The notes beneath the pieces are model-generated. The model did no database searches. It worked only from the letters and a program-made list of their open reading frames with translations, and had not been told where the DNA came from. From Cordilura impudica (taxonomy: Eukaryota > Arthropoda > Insecta > Diptera > Scathophagidae): a stretch of 64,000 bases of DNA. The position numbers were made by a program, and so were the translations under genes. The stretch's first letter is position 1. Every line of letters starts with the position of its first letter. The stretch covers positions 130,864,729 to 130,928,728 of the forward strand of contig OY821518.1 in assembly GCA_963682025.1 (NCBI GenBank), read 5' to 3'. Below are positions 1 to 12,989 of this stretch, piece by piece.

Positions 1-850
1 TTCTCCAAAGAATAAAATAAAATATTTTTTTTTTTTATTTTGCTCATTATAAACATTTTTTAAGTTATAAGACAAAAATATTTTAGTTGACCCTATTTTG
101 TGTTCGTAACTGTATATAACGATGCATTTTTATGTTCAATAATTTTTCATATATATATATATATATATATATATCGACCTTCTTCTGAATTTAAGTTTCT
201 GTGTTTTAGAATTCTCTAATTAGGCTTTTTATTTTTTGTTTATATTTTAAATTTTAGAGTTTTTCTAAGCCGAATTAAAAACACTGAATGAATTCATAGT
301 AGCTAGAGCTCGTAATTGCAAAAGATAATGACAATAATATTTGGAATTCGATATAAAAAAAATTTATTTATCGACTTATCGATAATAACCGATAAAAACA
401 AACAATTAAAATCTAATTCAGGTTATTAATTTTCATATATATTTGTAGATATGGAATCGAATTATCGATAATATTAAGAGGATTTATCCCAAGTTTTAAA
501 ATTACCGTTTTGTACGATCAAACGGTTTATCGCATTCCGATATCGCAATCAATAAATGGAGGTTGAACATTTCAATATAATTTGTTGTTGATATTTTCGA
601 TTTACACTATCCATAAAATATCCTAGGCTGTTTGCTACTAAGAGTGAGAATCGTTTAACTATTTGGACCAATGTCATCCATCATACATTTCCGATATATG
701 TTTCGTGAAAGTGAAAATTGTTTCTTGAAGAATTTAAGTAAAAAAAATGTATTTTTATACGTCAGGATAATTAAATATGCTTTTCGTGGTTAGGAAATTA
801 TTTTGGAAGAGGCAACTAAGAAGTGGTCCAACTTATTTCAATAAAACATC
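1..850. other. Non-coding, probable intron of the PI-PLC X gene
   Basis: This lies downstream of the splice donor of the minus-strand exon at 886-1882, so it is read as the next intron of that gene. No exon is recognisable. It holds a short AT microsatellite at about 151-174 and two copies of the octamer TATCGATA (377-384 and 463-470), the core of the Drosophila DRE motif; function here is unproven. Confidence 0.5.
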
Positions 851-885
851 TTATAACTTAGGAAACAATTTTATATTCAACTTAC

Positions 886-1882
886 CAACTGGAAATTCTT
901 TAAGACCAAATATAACAATTTCATTTGTATGCAGCACAAACTCCTTTACTTGATCGATGACGTCAATTAACGGCCGTTGCCGAGTAATACCATGATTAAC
1001 GAAAAACAACTGTGGCGTATTGCGATAATAACCAACACGTATATCCAAATAACGAATTCCATGCATCAACTGGCCCCGTATATCATCATCTTGTGTTAGA
1101 GAGTATTTAGTAACTATTGTTTCCTTGGCCAAAGGATCGAAATTAGTGCGATATGAACCGGAATCATGACTGCCGGGTATTAATAGATCTCGAAAACGTA
1201 AACCACCAACAACAGAACGAAAATCATTCATCCATCGGGGATAAGCACGAAGGGAAGTGGTAGCTTGTATTGATCCGTCAGCACCGCTGACATATGAAGC
1301 CCAATAGCCATAACCTGAGGTAGAGTAAGTAACATTTTCCGATAGCTTGTAATCGAATGGTACTCCGGTTGTAAACCATAACGATTGGGCAGTGGGCACT
1401 AATGCGGCCACAATAGGATTTGAGCCATTATTGGATATCCAGTAATGTATATCTTTAGCTTTATATGGTGATTCCGTGGTCGTTGTGTAAACTTTACCAG
1501 CAATTCCACTACCACTACCCTCTATTGCTACATCAGTATCTGTAGTTTGCTCGGTTGTTGTTTGAAATTCAGACATGGGAGTACGTTCGGTGGGTATCCA
1601 TTTCAGTTTTTCAAATGTAATTGGTTCCTGTGAAGTTAGCATAATACGATCATCTTCATGGGCGGGTGCATTTATCCAGGATATCTCTAGAAAACGCTTT
1701 TGAGCACTTATTGTCAACCAAAGTTTTAATTTCGTAGAATCGTCATGATGTGGTCGTGATGATTCCAATTCCCAAAATGTGTAGTCACTTTTTTTTTCGT
1801 CACAAGAAATTTTACGCATTTTTATAATTGCAATTAAAACCAAAATTAAAATTATATTTTGTTTTCCAAATTTATTTAACAT
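886..1882 (-). CDS. PI-PLC X-domain protein, first coding exon (partial gene)
   Basis: The start codon is at 1882 and the open frame runs about 332 codons to a consensus splice donor (GTAAG read on the minus strand at 885-881), so the gene continues beyond the left edge. The N-terminus is hydrophobic (roughly residues 9-21), fitting a signal peptide or anchor. A Thr/Ser-rich acidic stretch (about 105-140) follows, then the start of a PI-PLC X domain: a GSHDSG motif near residue 240 with the first catalytic His, then GIRYLDIRV, then NHG with the second His. These are signature positions of phosphatidylinositol-specific phospholipase C X domains and of the PLCXD group, which lack the Y, EF-hand and C2 modules. 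Insects have such PLCXD-like proteins with a long non-catalytic N-terminal region. Enzyme activity and localisation are inferred from family resemblance only. Confidence 0.88.
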
Positions 1883-3427
1883 TTTATAATTTTGTTTAAG
1901 AATTTATGAATTTGAGGTTTCTTTTTGTTATTACATATATCAAGTTTGTTGTTATTTATTTTAAAAACTTATAGTATTTAGGAAAACACTCTACACTGGG
2001 TTTAATTCAATTAAAGCTTTAAAGTCTTAAGTTCAATTTTATTATTCGATAATCGCCGTTAGTGTCGCTGTCTGCAAGTCATATCATTTTGTGACCACTT
2101 TTTTCATTTGCCAATTTACTTGATGTGCACACAAGAGATGACTTGTTTTCAATTTGAACTTCAAATCGTTCGACTATTTTTGTTCTCACCAGATAAGCTT
2201 CTATTTATACAAAAATCAAATATTTACTTTACAATTACTAAACAATAGGAAACGCATAACCGAATTGTAATTATGACCATAAATAAACAAAAAACTGTTA
2301 CTGTATTTGCTGTTAAGATTTTGGAAATTTCACAGTATAGAAATAATACATTTCAGAGAAATTTTAACCTTGATCAAACCATAATTTGATTATATACTGA
2401 ACAATGAAAATGACGTTTGAAAGCTAATAGATATTCGGCCGTTTTTTGAATTTAAAACGAGTTTTTTCCAATACCAATATAATCTAAAATTACAATTTAT
2501 TTAAACATTTCTTAATTGTACTCTACATAGTTTCCATTCATTTTTTTAATGCCTTCATTAATGGCCCACCCTTATAGTTAGGAACTATTAGTATAGGTTA
2601 TGTTAAAGTCGACCTAGACCGACTATTATGTATTTTGTTACTTCAAATAAATTTTTTCTTCATTTGTAATAACGAAATTGTATATTTTTACTCTATATCA
2701 GGTAAAAAAATTAATATTTATCCCATTAACTGTTTATGTAGTACATATCAGTCACGTTTAAAACAAAGATATTCTTTTACTTTCCCAGTAAAAACCAGCA
2801 CGAAACGAAATTTCAGAGAGTAAGAAACGATTCGCTCTCATAAAACATACAAGAGAAATTTGTAACAATCATTAAGAAAATGGAAACAGTTGATGGTGAA
2901 ATATACAATGAAAGTTGAGAAGAAGATGCGATTCTAAATCATTGTCTCATGTACACATATTTTTTTTGCCAGGAACCTACCTGTCTTAAATTATTAAACT
3001 TATTGAAACCTGTTTATCTGGATATTTATACTTTTTTTTATTTCTTTCGTCCAGAATTCGCTCATGATTAGAATTGTAAAACTTTTTTTATTTGCCCACA
3101 GAAAACAATCATATGTTTTTAAACAAATGTTTTATCTTTCTTGCCAATTCTCAGTAGCAAAAATATATTCAGTACATATAAGCAAGTTCCCAAAAATTTG
3201 ACCTGTCACTTTACTCTCTCATTTGTTCATTTGTTGTACAAGAACATGATTCAGTAAATTTCGTAATAACTTGTACAAATTATCACTTAGGAGAATGCAC
3301 CTAATGTGCTTTGTGTGGAATCTCTTCCAACTAGGATTAAAATTGGGGATCGAAAATAACAGTTATTTTGAGATTTTTAACAAAAAGGCGCATAGAAGTT
3401 AATGTCGGAGAACCGATTCAAGTATTT
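1883..3427. other. Non-coding upstream region of the PI-PLC X gene
   Basis: AT-rich sequence upstream of the minus-strand start codon at 1882. The promoter and 5'UTR should lie here, but I see no TATA or initiator I can defend. The only longer open frame (2635-2823) has a low-complexity F/N/I/Y-rich translation and no recognisable domain. No transposon was recognised. Confidence 0.4.
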
Positions 3428-3772
3428 TTATACCCTATACCACTATGTGGTTTGGGTATAATGACTTTGTGCTGCTGTTTGTAACTACCAAAAATATTTG
3501 ACCTAGACCCATCTTTTATTATACCGATCGAATCAGAATCACTATCGGATTCGATTTAACGATGTCCGTCCGTCCGTCCATCTGTCTGTGTGTCCATGTA
3601 AAGCTTGTAATCAAACTGCAGGTCGTAAATATGAATATATTTTGATGAAATTTGGTATATAAGCTTTCATTGGCCATAGGATGAACGCTGTTGAAATTGG
3701 TGAGAATCGATCCATGTTCAGACCTAGCCCCCATACAAATGACCCCTATGAAATCAACATCAACTTAATTTT
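3428..3772 (+). mobile_element. Mini-me-like repeat family F1, truncated copy
   Basis: Starts with the family's terminal hairpin-forming sequence (ATACCC...GGGTAT around a CCACTATGTGG core), then AAAAATATTTGACC, a GTCC/GTCT microsatellite near 3566-3590 and a conserved stretch up to a GACCCCTATG motif. It is cut off where LINE endonuclease coding begins. Full-length relatives are at 26772, 41411 and 42873. The GTCY block is typical of dipteran mini-me elements; family assignment is by resemblance. Confidence 0.7.
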
Positions 3773-5598
3773 CAAATCTTGTAACTTCCAAAATGCAAAC
3801 ATTTATTATATAATGTCAGGTGATTTCAACTGTAAACACTCCGAGTGGGGAATAATGAAATCAGCTTTAAATGTAGCCTTTATGCCTCTGCCACCCTCTC
3901 TTATCTAAGATGTGGTTCGTATTTAGATTTGTGTTTAGCAGATTCTCGTCTACCTATCCTCAGAATTAATAATACTGTAAACTCCCTTAAAACTTTAGAT
4001 TATGACAGTGATCATAATGCGTTAGTGATTGAATTACTAAATGATACAAATGACTCTTTTTCTTTTTTCGTAGAAGGTCCCAAACCTAAATTTAATTATA
4101 AAAAGACAAATTGGAAAAAATTCCAAAAAAATATAACTAATGTATATAGAAATACTGACCCCATTCCTAATAGCAAAAATCTTTCTAATACTGAAATTGA
4201 CTACTACTTAAATAAATTAAATGATGTAATTATAGATTCTACAAATAAAATTGTCCCGAAATTTCAAAATAATACAATAAACAAATTTGTAAATCCAATT
4301 ATAAAAAAATTACAATCAGAAAAAAGTAAAACTTTAACTACAATAAAAAAACACAATAGATTCGAAATTGAATGTAGTCCTCAAGAATTTAATGACTTAA
4401 AATCTAAATTAAAGCTAATTAAGAAACTAATTAATGATAATTTCACTTTATCAGTTAATAGATACTATAAGGATAAACTAACGTATTTAGATCAAAAAAC
4501 CCGTCACGTATGTTTAGCGAGGTAAAAAAACAATTTAAACCCAAATTGTCATTGGATATAGATAAACTAGAAATTGTACAAGAAGAAGAAATTTTGTTAC
4601 GATATGTTGGTATAAATCCTCTCAATGCGGAGAAGGATAATGAGAATTTCATTATAAGGGAGCAACAACAAATTTTAAACTTAATAGGCGCTTCTCTGGA
4701 AAAGACTCACTCTTTTAAGGAGATTGATAATAATAATGAATTGCATGTGAAAGTTGACAATGGTTTCACCAGATTTTTAGAAACAAAATCTGAATATGAA
4801 CTCAATCAATCATCCTACACAATCTTCAATACAAATAAAAGGGCAAATCAAATAAGTCATTCACAGTCTGATGATTTTTTTATAACAAAAGAAAAACTTT
4901 TTTATATTTTCAAAAAATTTCATCAGGTGTCGATACTATTCCCAATATAATATTGAAAAATTTTCCGGAAGTTTTAGTTCTTGAATATTGCACATTGTTC
5001 AATAACATGCTCAACAATTCTTATTTCCATAGATCTTGGAAACTTGCAAAAATTGTGGTGTTGGCCAAGAACACCAGCAATCCAAAAAATTTGAGAGCTA
5101 TAAGTTTGCTTTGAAATCTGTGTAAATACTAATATTATTAATTTTTGCGAGAAAAATAATTTAAAAAACGATAGACAATTCGGATTCAAGTACAAACATC
5201 TACAATACACGGAATTCACTGACTAGTTTCCAATATCAATTGGAATTTAAATAAATCCCTTTATACGGGGACATGTCTTGTTGATTTTGAAAAGGCTTTC
5301 AATAGCATATGGATTCCTGGTCTTATATATAAACTTTTAAAATACAAATTTCCAATTCAATTGGTTATTTTAATTCATAATATGCTTAGCAATAAATCCT
5401 TTTTAGTATGCAATAAAAATGAAGTTAGCCAAAAGAAGTTCATAATTGTTAATGGACTACAACAAGGAACGGTTAATTCTCCTATACTTTTAAATATATT
5501 TATTTATGACCTTTTAAATAGCATTATTGATATTTTTGGATTTGCAGATGATATTATAGTATATCATGCTGATAACAAAATTAATAAAATAAATAAAA
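3773..5598 (+). pseudogene. Non-LTR retrotransposon, endonuclease and RT part (5' half)
   Basis: Translations in shifting frames give the APE-type endonuclease motifs SGDFNCKHSEW (about 3818-3850) and DSDHNAL (about 4007-4028), a linker, then reverse transcriptase pieces: VDFEKAFNS-like at about 5280, LQQGTVNSP (about 5457-5483) and the catalytic FADD (about 5542-5553). Frameshifts separate 3681-3908, 3845-4525 and 4510-4950, so the element is dead. The protein breaks off directly after the FADD region and resumes at 13868. The 5' end is truncated against the F1 repeat. I place it in the Jockey/I superclade without fixing the clade. Confidence 0.85.
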
Positions 5599-7256
5599 AA
5601 CAAGTAAGAGTGTTAAATTCGGCTGTGCCGAATCTTTGATACCCTCCACCTCGGTTTGAGTCTTGATAATAAATGTAAATGAAAAAGTAAACAATTTGTT
5701 AAACTTAATACCAAATTATTTCAGCAAATTCTTTGGGTTGGTTTTCTTCTTTTCTATTATTTCGGATATATTTCGGTGTTTGCTTTTTGGTCATCGTGGT
5801 TGCTGATCGGCATGCATTTTGGTTATATACCTATATGCATGCGTTTCCGGTTATATGACATAACTTCTCGTTTAATTTAGTTTTTGCTAATTAAATAGCT
5901 CGCACTAACCTCCATTGCAAAGGTAATGGTTGTGTAGAGTGGCTATATGCATTAAATCGTGCTAATTGGAGATGGCTGTATAGTTTCTTTTAACTGGCCA
6001 AATATTTCTTCATTGTGGCCATATAGGTCGGATGGAGTAACAAAATAATAACCAAAAAAAAAAGCTCTCTCAACTTTTTTTTAAAATATTGCCATATTTT
6101 GAAAACATAGAGAATAAATTTATAATAATAAATAATCAAATTAGGGATGAAAAACGCAAAAAACGAAAAGTCCCAAACATTTTAAATAAAATAATTTAAT
6201 GTTATCTTTATTTTCTGAAAAACTTCAAATTTTCATCCAAAAAAAATTGTGAAAATTTATATATAAAAAATAACATTCTCATAAAATTACGTTTACTTAT
6301 GTAACAATTTTTATGTTAGCAATTCTTAAATATCATTTGAGGTTTTCTTAAATTCATTGAATTTAAATTAATATCGACAAATCTGTTTTTCTATTTATTT
6401 AAATTGTAAAGGAGTGGCATCTCTGTCAAAATAAGCGAAAAACACAAAGAATAGAAAAAAACAAATTACTTCGTGTTTGACAGGATGATTTTATGTTTAT
6501 GTTTAATATCTTTATTTTTTTTTACTAATATTTCTGTTTATTTATTTGAAAATGAAATAATGAATTGAATATTTAATTTTTTTATTTATATAAAAAAGTT
6601 TTTTAATTAAAGCAAAATATTTTCACTATTTCATGATTTTTATTTATGTATGACGACATTTCAACCTAAAAATTTAAGTTTTTATCGATTGGATAACCAA
6701 CACAAAAATGGTTGTCGTTTAGATAACAACAACAGCTGACTTTAACAATAGCGAATATCGTTTCAAAATTGTACTGATAATTTTGCAATTTTCTTTTTTT
6801 TTACAATTCGACTATCGTTAAAAGAAGTTACTGAATCGCGGTACTGAAAAGTTATTAATATCTCCTGAATGGCAATATTTTTTTTAAATGTAAACATTTT
6901 TAAATGTAAAGATATTTCTAAATTTAAAATTATTATTTCCGACGTTTTGATATGATTTTCTGAAACTCAATTAATATTTTCTAATTTATAATTGGAAATT
7001 TTATTTTCAGTTTTTATTATAATTGATATTTTCTTAAATTTGAATGGAAAATTTAAAAAGTGAAATTTTGTATTTATGTGAATAATAATGCTTTATTAAT
7101 TATAAACAATTTTTAAAAATTAGATGTAATCGCAATCAGATATTTTATAGGTAAAGCAGAATAATAATTCTATATAACTATGTAGAACTGTTTTGTAAGC
7201 AAAAAACTCATTGACGAACTCGGTAACTCTATTTTGTAAAGACAACAAAAAGTTAA

Positions 7257-7827
7257 CCCCCCAATCTCACATCACACTGAAATTCTAAAATCGTTGTGTA
7301 CGTATTATCAACGAAAAATTGTTCGAATTAGTCGAATCCATCGCCATTATATTTTATGCTCAAACATCTGACTGCAATCTCATTTTTAAAATGTTGTCGA
7401 AGCGTAAACTTGAAAAAATTTGTATACTTCTCTCTCTTATTTTATTTTAAGTAGAGTTACTAAGTTTATTATACAGGCACATGTTTGAGGGAAAATGTTT
7501 ACATTTATTATTATTAGTATTATTTTAATAATAGTTAATAATATTTATGCTCTATAATTAACAAACGTTTTTGTATGCGCATTTCAAAAAATAAATCATT
7601 ATAATAGATTTAACAAGTTAAAACTTTAATTACAATTTCACAGGATCCAGTAAATTTGCATTAAATTTATAACAGGGTAACATTAATCATCGTTAGTGTC
7701 TGCCACTATTCGCACGAAAAATTTGGTGCCATTAGTGTGACCACTGCGGAAAATGTGTGTGTATTAGTAAAAAAAATGTGAGTGTATTGAGTTTTTCGAA
7801 CTTGCAGTGTGATGTGAGATTGGTGGG
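7257..7827. mobile_element. MITE family A, copy 1
   Basis: Terminal inverted repeats CCAATCTCACATCACACTG on the left and its reverse complement at 7801-7824 bound a 571-bp non-coding element. TTAA flanks the left end. A second copy in the opposite internal orientation is at 15900-16535. The C-run ends and TTAA hint at a piggyBac-type target site, but the right-hand flank (TAAT) does not match exactly. Confidence 0.75.
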
Positions 7828-8318
7828 TAATATGCCAAACTTATGTTCATATTTGTAAAAGAATAATGAAAAAACGTATGAAATAAAAGACCAACCCGTG
7901 TATACTCTTAACATTGTTCTGTATGATATCTAGTTGAAAATATTAACATTCATGTTAAAATAGAAATAACTATTGCAAAGCTAATTAGAACAAACAAAAA
8001 TTATGGCGGCATCTACTGTGGCATAGTCACGCTGAGCAAAATGAAGTGACACTCTGTTAATACAAAAGAAATGTATTTTCCCCACAACAAAATACTGCAG
8101 AATTTTATGTAAATAAAATAACCGATTTATTTCTAACATGCAGTAACTATCAATATACATACATACATATATATAATATATGTACATTATTTGTATTATT
8201 TAATATGTGTATGTATGTATATTTAAATATTACACACAAAAAATACAACATCAAACGTTATTTTTGTGTTTTTCTCTTTAAATAAATTAATACATAATTT
8301 TTTTTGCTAAATTTACAT

Positions 8319-8950
8319 TTGGGCAATTCACAACAGGTGTTGTATATTGTATGTTGTATTGAAATACACAATACAATCATTTGTTGTGAACACTCAGTTG
8401 TATTTTCATATTGTAAAACGCTTTCTTTAGTAATTTTCGATCCAACGAGGAAAGATCGCTTCGTCGCTTCTGCTATTTTGTATAAGAGAAAACACTTGTC
8501 AGTGTTTGCTTTTTGGTCGTGAGATATACCCTGGAGTTTTAGTTACGTACCTCTTGCATTTTAATTTATAATGAAAAAAAAAAAAAAATGTTAAATGTTT
8601 TGGTTGGTACTGAAAGAGAAAATACATACTAAAAATATAAACATTAATTTTTATATAAATAAACTTATCGATGTATTTGCGTTATTTGCATTATTTGCCA
8701 TATTTTATTTTATAATTATTTATGCTGATAATATTCTATGTATTTGTTTTTTCTTTTTCATAAAAACTGGCATTCACTTGGAACTGATATGTTATGATAC
8801 AATATACAACATTTACAAAACATAGCAAATGAAGTTGGATCGTGTATCAGATTTTTCAGTGAAAATTACCAACAACAATTTTATACTATTGTAAAGTGAT
8901 ACACGATACAAGAGATACAACGATACATTACCCATTGTGAATTGCCCAAT
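8319..8950. mobile_element. MITE with GGGCAATTCACAA inverted termini
   Basis: TTGGGCAATTCACAA at 8319 and its inverse TTGTGAATTGCCCAA at 8935-8950 bound a 630-bp AT-rich segment. It interrupts a family F2 copy: TTAATACATA lies before it and again upstream of the F2 copy at 12990. The open frames inside are low-complexity and not convincing. Confidence 0.6.
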
Positions 8951-9005
8951 TGTTTTTTTTATTAACAACTAGGTATTTTCGCATTATTTGCTTTAGATGT
9001 TGGTG

Positions 9006-9792
9006 AATTTTTACTCCCTTTGTATTAACTCGTAGTGTCTGCTTGTCGAAAAAATTTTGGATCGATTTTAACCACTTTCCCGTGACCCAATCGATCTGAA
9101 ATTTTGCAGGCAGGCTTGTGGCAATGACAGAAATGATCTAACATATATTTTTAGTGATGCCAAAACAATGGAAACTTTTAAATTTTTCTACCAGAGTTGA
9201 TAAAAAAATGTACAAAGGGTTTGTTTTTGTTATATTATTACCATATCGACCACAAAAACAACAAGTCCAGCTATGAAAACAATGCAACATTTAGAATAAC
9301 AACAAGAAAAATATAGAAATATCATGTTTTTCATTTTTTTTTTTTACTTTTTCAGAGATTTCCCTGGACCTGTTCCACCGATTTTAATGATTTTTGAAGT
9401 AGAAATCTTTCCATGAATTTGGTGAATCATTCTCACTAAAAATGATCACTGTAGCTGCACTATTGAGGGCGTGATCGTGACAAGAACAACATAGAAAATT
9501 ATTTTTTTTTTCAAGACTTTTTTAGTTCTTCATTCAAATCTCGGGCCCTAATCGACCGATTTGGACGATTTTAAATAGCAAACTTCTCATGATGTTAGTG
9601 AATCATTTTTATGTCAACGAGTACCCTAGCTGCCGGATTGATGCCGTCATCGTGATTTCCACAGACGGACAGACGGACATCGCTATATCAACTCCGGTTG
9701 TTATAAGGATCACAAATATATAAATTTTATGGGGTCCAAAATTTTTTTTCTAATTATTACAAACGGAATGACAAACTGGAGTGGAGGGTATA
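9006..9792 (+). mobile_element. Mini-me-like repeat family F2, copy A
   Basis: About 785 bp alignable by eye to 12990-13867. Shared blocks include TAGTGTCTGCTTGTCG, GATGCCAAAACAATGGAAAC, CAGACGGACAGACGGACATC (the GTCY-type block) and the end GGAGTGGAGGGTATA. The core after the GACGGACA block, with TTTATGGGGTC, resembles the conserved mini-me core reported across Diptera. Non-coding. Confidence 0.65.
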
Positions 9793-9870
9793 ACAACTCT
9801 ACAACAGCAACAATGACAGTCATATGTTTTTCAAATAGGAAAAAACTGTTTATGTGTTAGTTTCGGTCAT

Positions 9871-10654
9871 TCCCCAGTATGCATTGAAATATTATTTCTC
9901 CAATGTTGGAGAAAAGTTAAGTTCTTAAATTGATGTCAAATGTAATTCTCAACTTGGGTTGAACAATTTTTCTCCTTGTTTGCTTTCAACTTGACATCAA
10001 GTTGAGACTTAACATTTTTTCCAATCTTTGAGAAACATTTTTACTCTCAATTGGATATCCAACACTTTTCTCCACTTGAGACCAAACATTTTTTCAACTT
10101 GAATACGATTTGTGTTAAGTCTGAGATATTATTTAAATATGTCATAAATAATAAATTAAATTAAAAAATGCCAAAAAAGTACAAATAAATCATTGATATA
10201 TTTTTAATTATTTCTGCTTTTTGTCGAATTTTTCAAAAAATGTACAACTAATTAATTCATTTATTTTTAATTCTAGATTTTAAAAAATGTACATAATATG
10301 TACATTTAATGTTAAATATGTACATAGTAATGTTAAATATATAATGAAATTAAATTGAAACATTAAAAAAAGTACATTGTTTTCATTTCTAAAATTAGTA
10401 TAATATTTTTTAATATGGCAATTCCGTACCTTCCATTTGATACCGATTGGAAATATTTCTTTGCTATCAAGTTGAGAATCACAAATTTCTCAATTTGATA
10501 ACTATGAAAATCGCCATATAAAAATGTGCCTTTTAAGTTGAGAAGACTATATTCGAACTATTGAGGGCATTTGAGAATTAACGCTGGAGATTTGAGAAAT
10601 GTATTTGATCTCAAATGCACCTCAAGTTGATAGCAAACAAAAATGTTTATTGGG
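9871..10654. mobile_element. MITE with repeated CAACTTGA heptamer-like motifs
   Basis: Imperfect inverted termini TCCCCAGTATGCATTGAAA and TCCCAATAAACATTTTTG. CAACTTGA, CAAGTTGA and close variants recur about ten times on both strands between 9920 and 10640, clustered toward both ends. Subterminal motif clusters of this kind are transposase-binding arrays in several DNA transposon families; that role is inference here. Confidence 0.45.
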
Positions 10655-10920
10655 ACATTTATTGTAGGGTCGTTTGCACACACACAAAAAATAGAAAATA
10701 AATTGTCAATAAGCAAAGCAAGTGGCTTCGAAATTCGATGATGCCAGTTAATCATTTTTTGTTCACGCGGAATTTATAATTGGAGGAATTTTTTTCTCGA
10801 GAAATGTATTTTCCGTGAGAAAGAAATTCCTTGAGAATATTCATAATTGGGATGAATAACTTTTAATTGGAACTTTTTAGTCAGAATAAATCATAATTCT
10901 AGTTAGATATTGGTTAATAT

Positions 10921-11474
10921 TTAATTAGAAAAAATATTGTGGTGGCATCTACGCAATTATTGAGGCAGTCACGGAAAAATTAAATGCAAGTCTGTTTTTT
11001 TTTAATATAACAAAAATGGATTTTCCCTTTAACAAAATATGGCAGAATTCTTTATAAATGAAATGCAAAATGGAAAATCAATTTTGTGCTAATTCTTAAC
11101 AAAATTAATAATATATATATATGTATTATTATATTTATTAATATTTGTAATTTTATTTGACATAATTTCACACACAGTTTTACAGATCAACTGTTTTAAT
11201 TAGAAAAAATATTGTGTTGGCATCTACACAATTATTGAGGCAGTCACGGAAAAATTAAATGCAAGTCTGTTTTTTTTAATATAACAAAAATGGATTTTCC
11301 CTTTAACAAAATATGGCAGAATTCTTTATAAATGAAATGCAAAATGGAAAATCAATTTTGTGCTAATTCTTAACAAAATTAATAAAATATATATATATGT
11401 ATTATTATATTTATTAATATTTGTAATTTTATTTGACACAATTTCACACACAGTTTTACAGATCAACTGTTTTC
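10921..11474. repeat. Tandem duplication of a 275-bp unit
   Basis: TTAATTAGAAAAAATATTGT begins at 10921 and again at 11196. The following roughly 275 bp match almost base for base, including GGCAGTCACGGAAAAATTAA and the end CAGATCAACTGTTTT. A diverged third relative is at about 7980-8160 (GGCGGCATCTACTGTGG). Non-coding. Confidence 0.8.
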
Positions 11475-12989
11475 AACTGATTTAGAAGTTTTCTGTTTTT
11501 GAAACAGTAGTGCCAATTTGTAACATTTTGTGATGTAATGAAAATCGCAGAATAATAAGTTAATACACAATAAAAAATATTAAATTTTTAAGTTTTATAT
11601 ACATATTGCAATAAAAAAAACTTTGGTAAATTTACATTGAAGATGGTCAGAAATGAATGAGAAAAATATATAGACATTTTAGAAAAGCACATTTAATGTT
11701 AAACTTTATGCACAAAATATATGGGTTTTTGTTGTTTCGAATTTAACTGTGGCTCTAAGTGAAAAGTTTTAGACCGATCGTATATTACATCTTGAGGATC
11801 CTCACCTAATATTTTCAAATATTTTAAATTCTTTTTAACTCATTTAACCTCATTACGAAAATAGTAAAACAGTAAATATGGAAAATCCACGCACCTCAAA
11901 AAATTGTTTTCTATGAAATAAATTAAAGACATTTCATATTATACAATTTTCTTTCAAAAATGTATCAATTATTGCAAATTTGAAATTTGACATATAGTAT
12001 TTGTACATATATTTGTATAGATTTCGCAGTATGAAAAGAACTATTATTTCTTTATTTAGAATATATGTAAGTATTGCTCGCAAAAAAATGCAACATCATG
12101 AATGAAACACATAGACGACTGCTGGCAGCAGCATTTGTAGTCGTATAGTCAGCTACTTGATTTTTCTGAATACGACAGCAACATATAATACAAATGCATT
12201 TTTATTTAAATATACAATTACTTTTACTTATTTAAAATGCATTAGTACAACGTAAAAATAAATAAATTAGTTTAACGCCTTTTGATTATTAATGGAATTA
12301 TAGCCTTTCATTTTGCGATTTTTTTTTTAAACAAAATAAAATATTTCATAGCACTAACTTCTTTTACATATTTTGTTATATTGTCAACACTATTTTTGTT
12401 TTGTAGCCAACAAAACACACTTGCAGTTTTTTTTTTATTTGAAGAACATATGACTGCCATTGTTGATGTTGTAGAGTTGTTTTTTTTTTTTGATTTTGTT
12501 TCGTTAACTCTTTTGTATTAAAGCACCTCCAATATATGTATCCATTTTAGTTTGCAAATTCAGTATATTTATAATTTATTACTTACAGCAAAAAATAATA
12601 GAAACAATTTTATCAGTTATGCTTACGAAACTATATAAATAGACTTGAAGTTGGCTCCAAAAGCAGTAGCCTGTGTAAAGAACAAGTTAGCGACATGTAA
12701 CTGTTACGTAACGTGTCAGCCTTTTTTTCACATGAAAAGTATTGGGACGTTCCGGTTACGTTCGGTAACTGTTTTAAATGATTTTCATGTAAAAAAAAAA
12801 CAACTGACTCGTTACGGTTACGGTTAGAAAACATTGACCTTTTATATGTATTATAATGCTATGAATGCATTTATTTTTATTTTATTTTATTTATATATTC
12901 TTTTTTTTTTTTGTATTGTATATTATTTTTTTTTATTATTATTACTATTTCATTTAATTATTTTTTTCTTTAAATAAATTAATACATAA

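Larger units (their letters stand above)
9793..12480. mobile_element. Long-TIR element (about 2.69 kb), non-coding
   Basis: ACAACTCTACAACAGCAACA at 9793 is matched inverted at 12480 downward, and the similarity continues inward for about 75 bp (CAGTCATATGTT, CAAATA, AAAACTG, GTGTT blocks in the same order). This is a long terminal inverted repeat. The interior contains another MITE (9871-10654) and a tandem duplication (10921-11474), and no coding sequence was recognised. The left end abuts the F2 end exactly. Confidence 0.6.
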
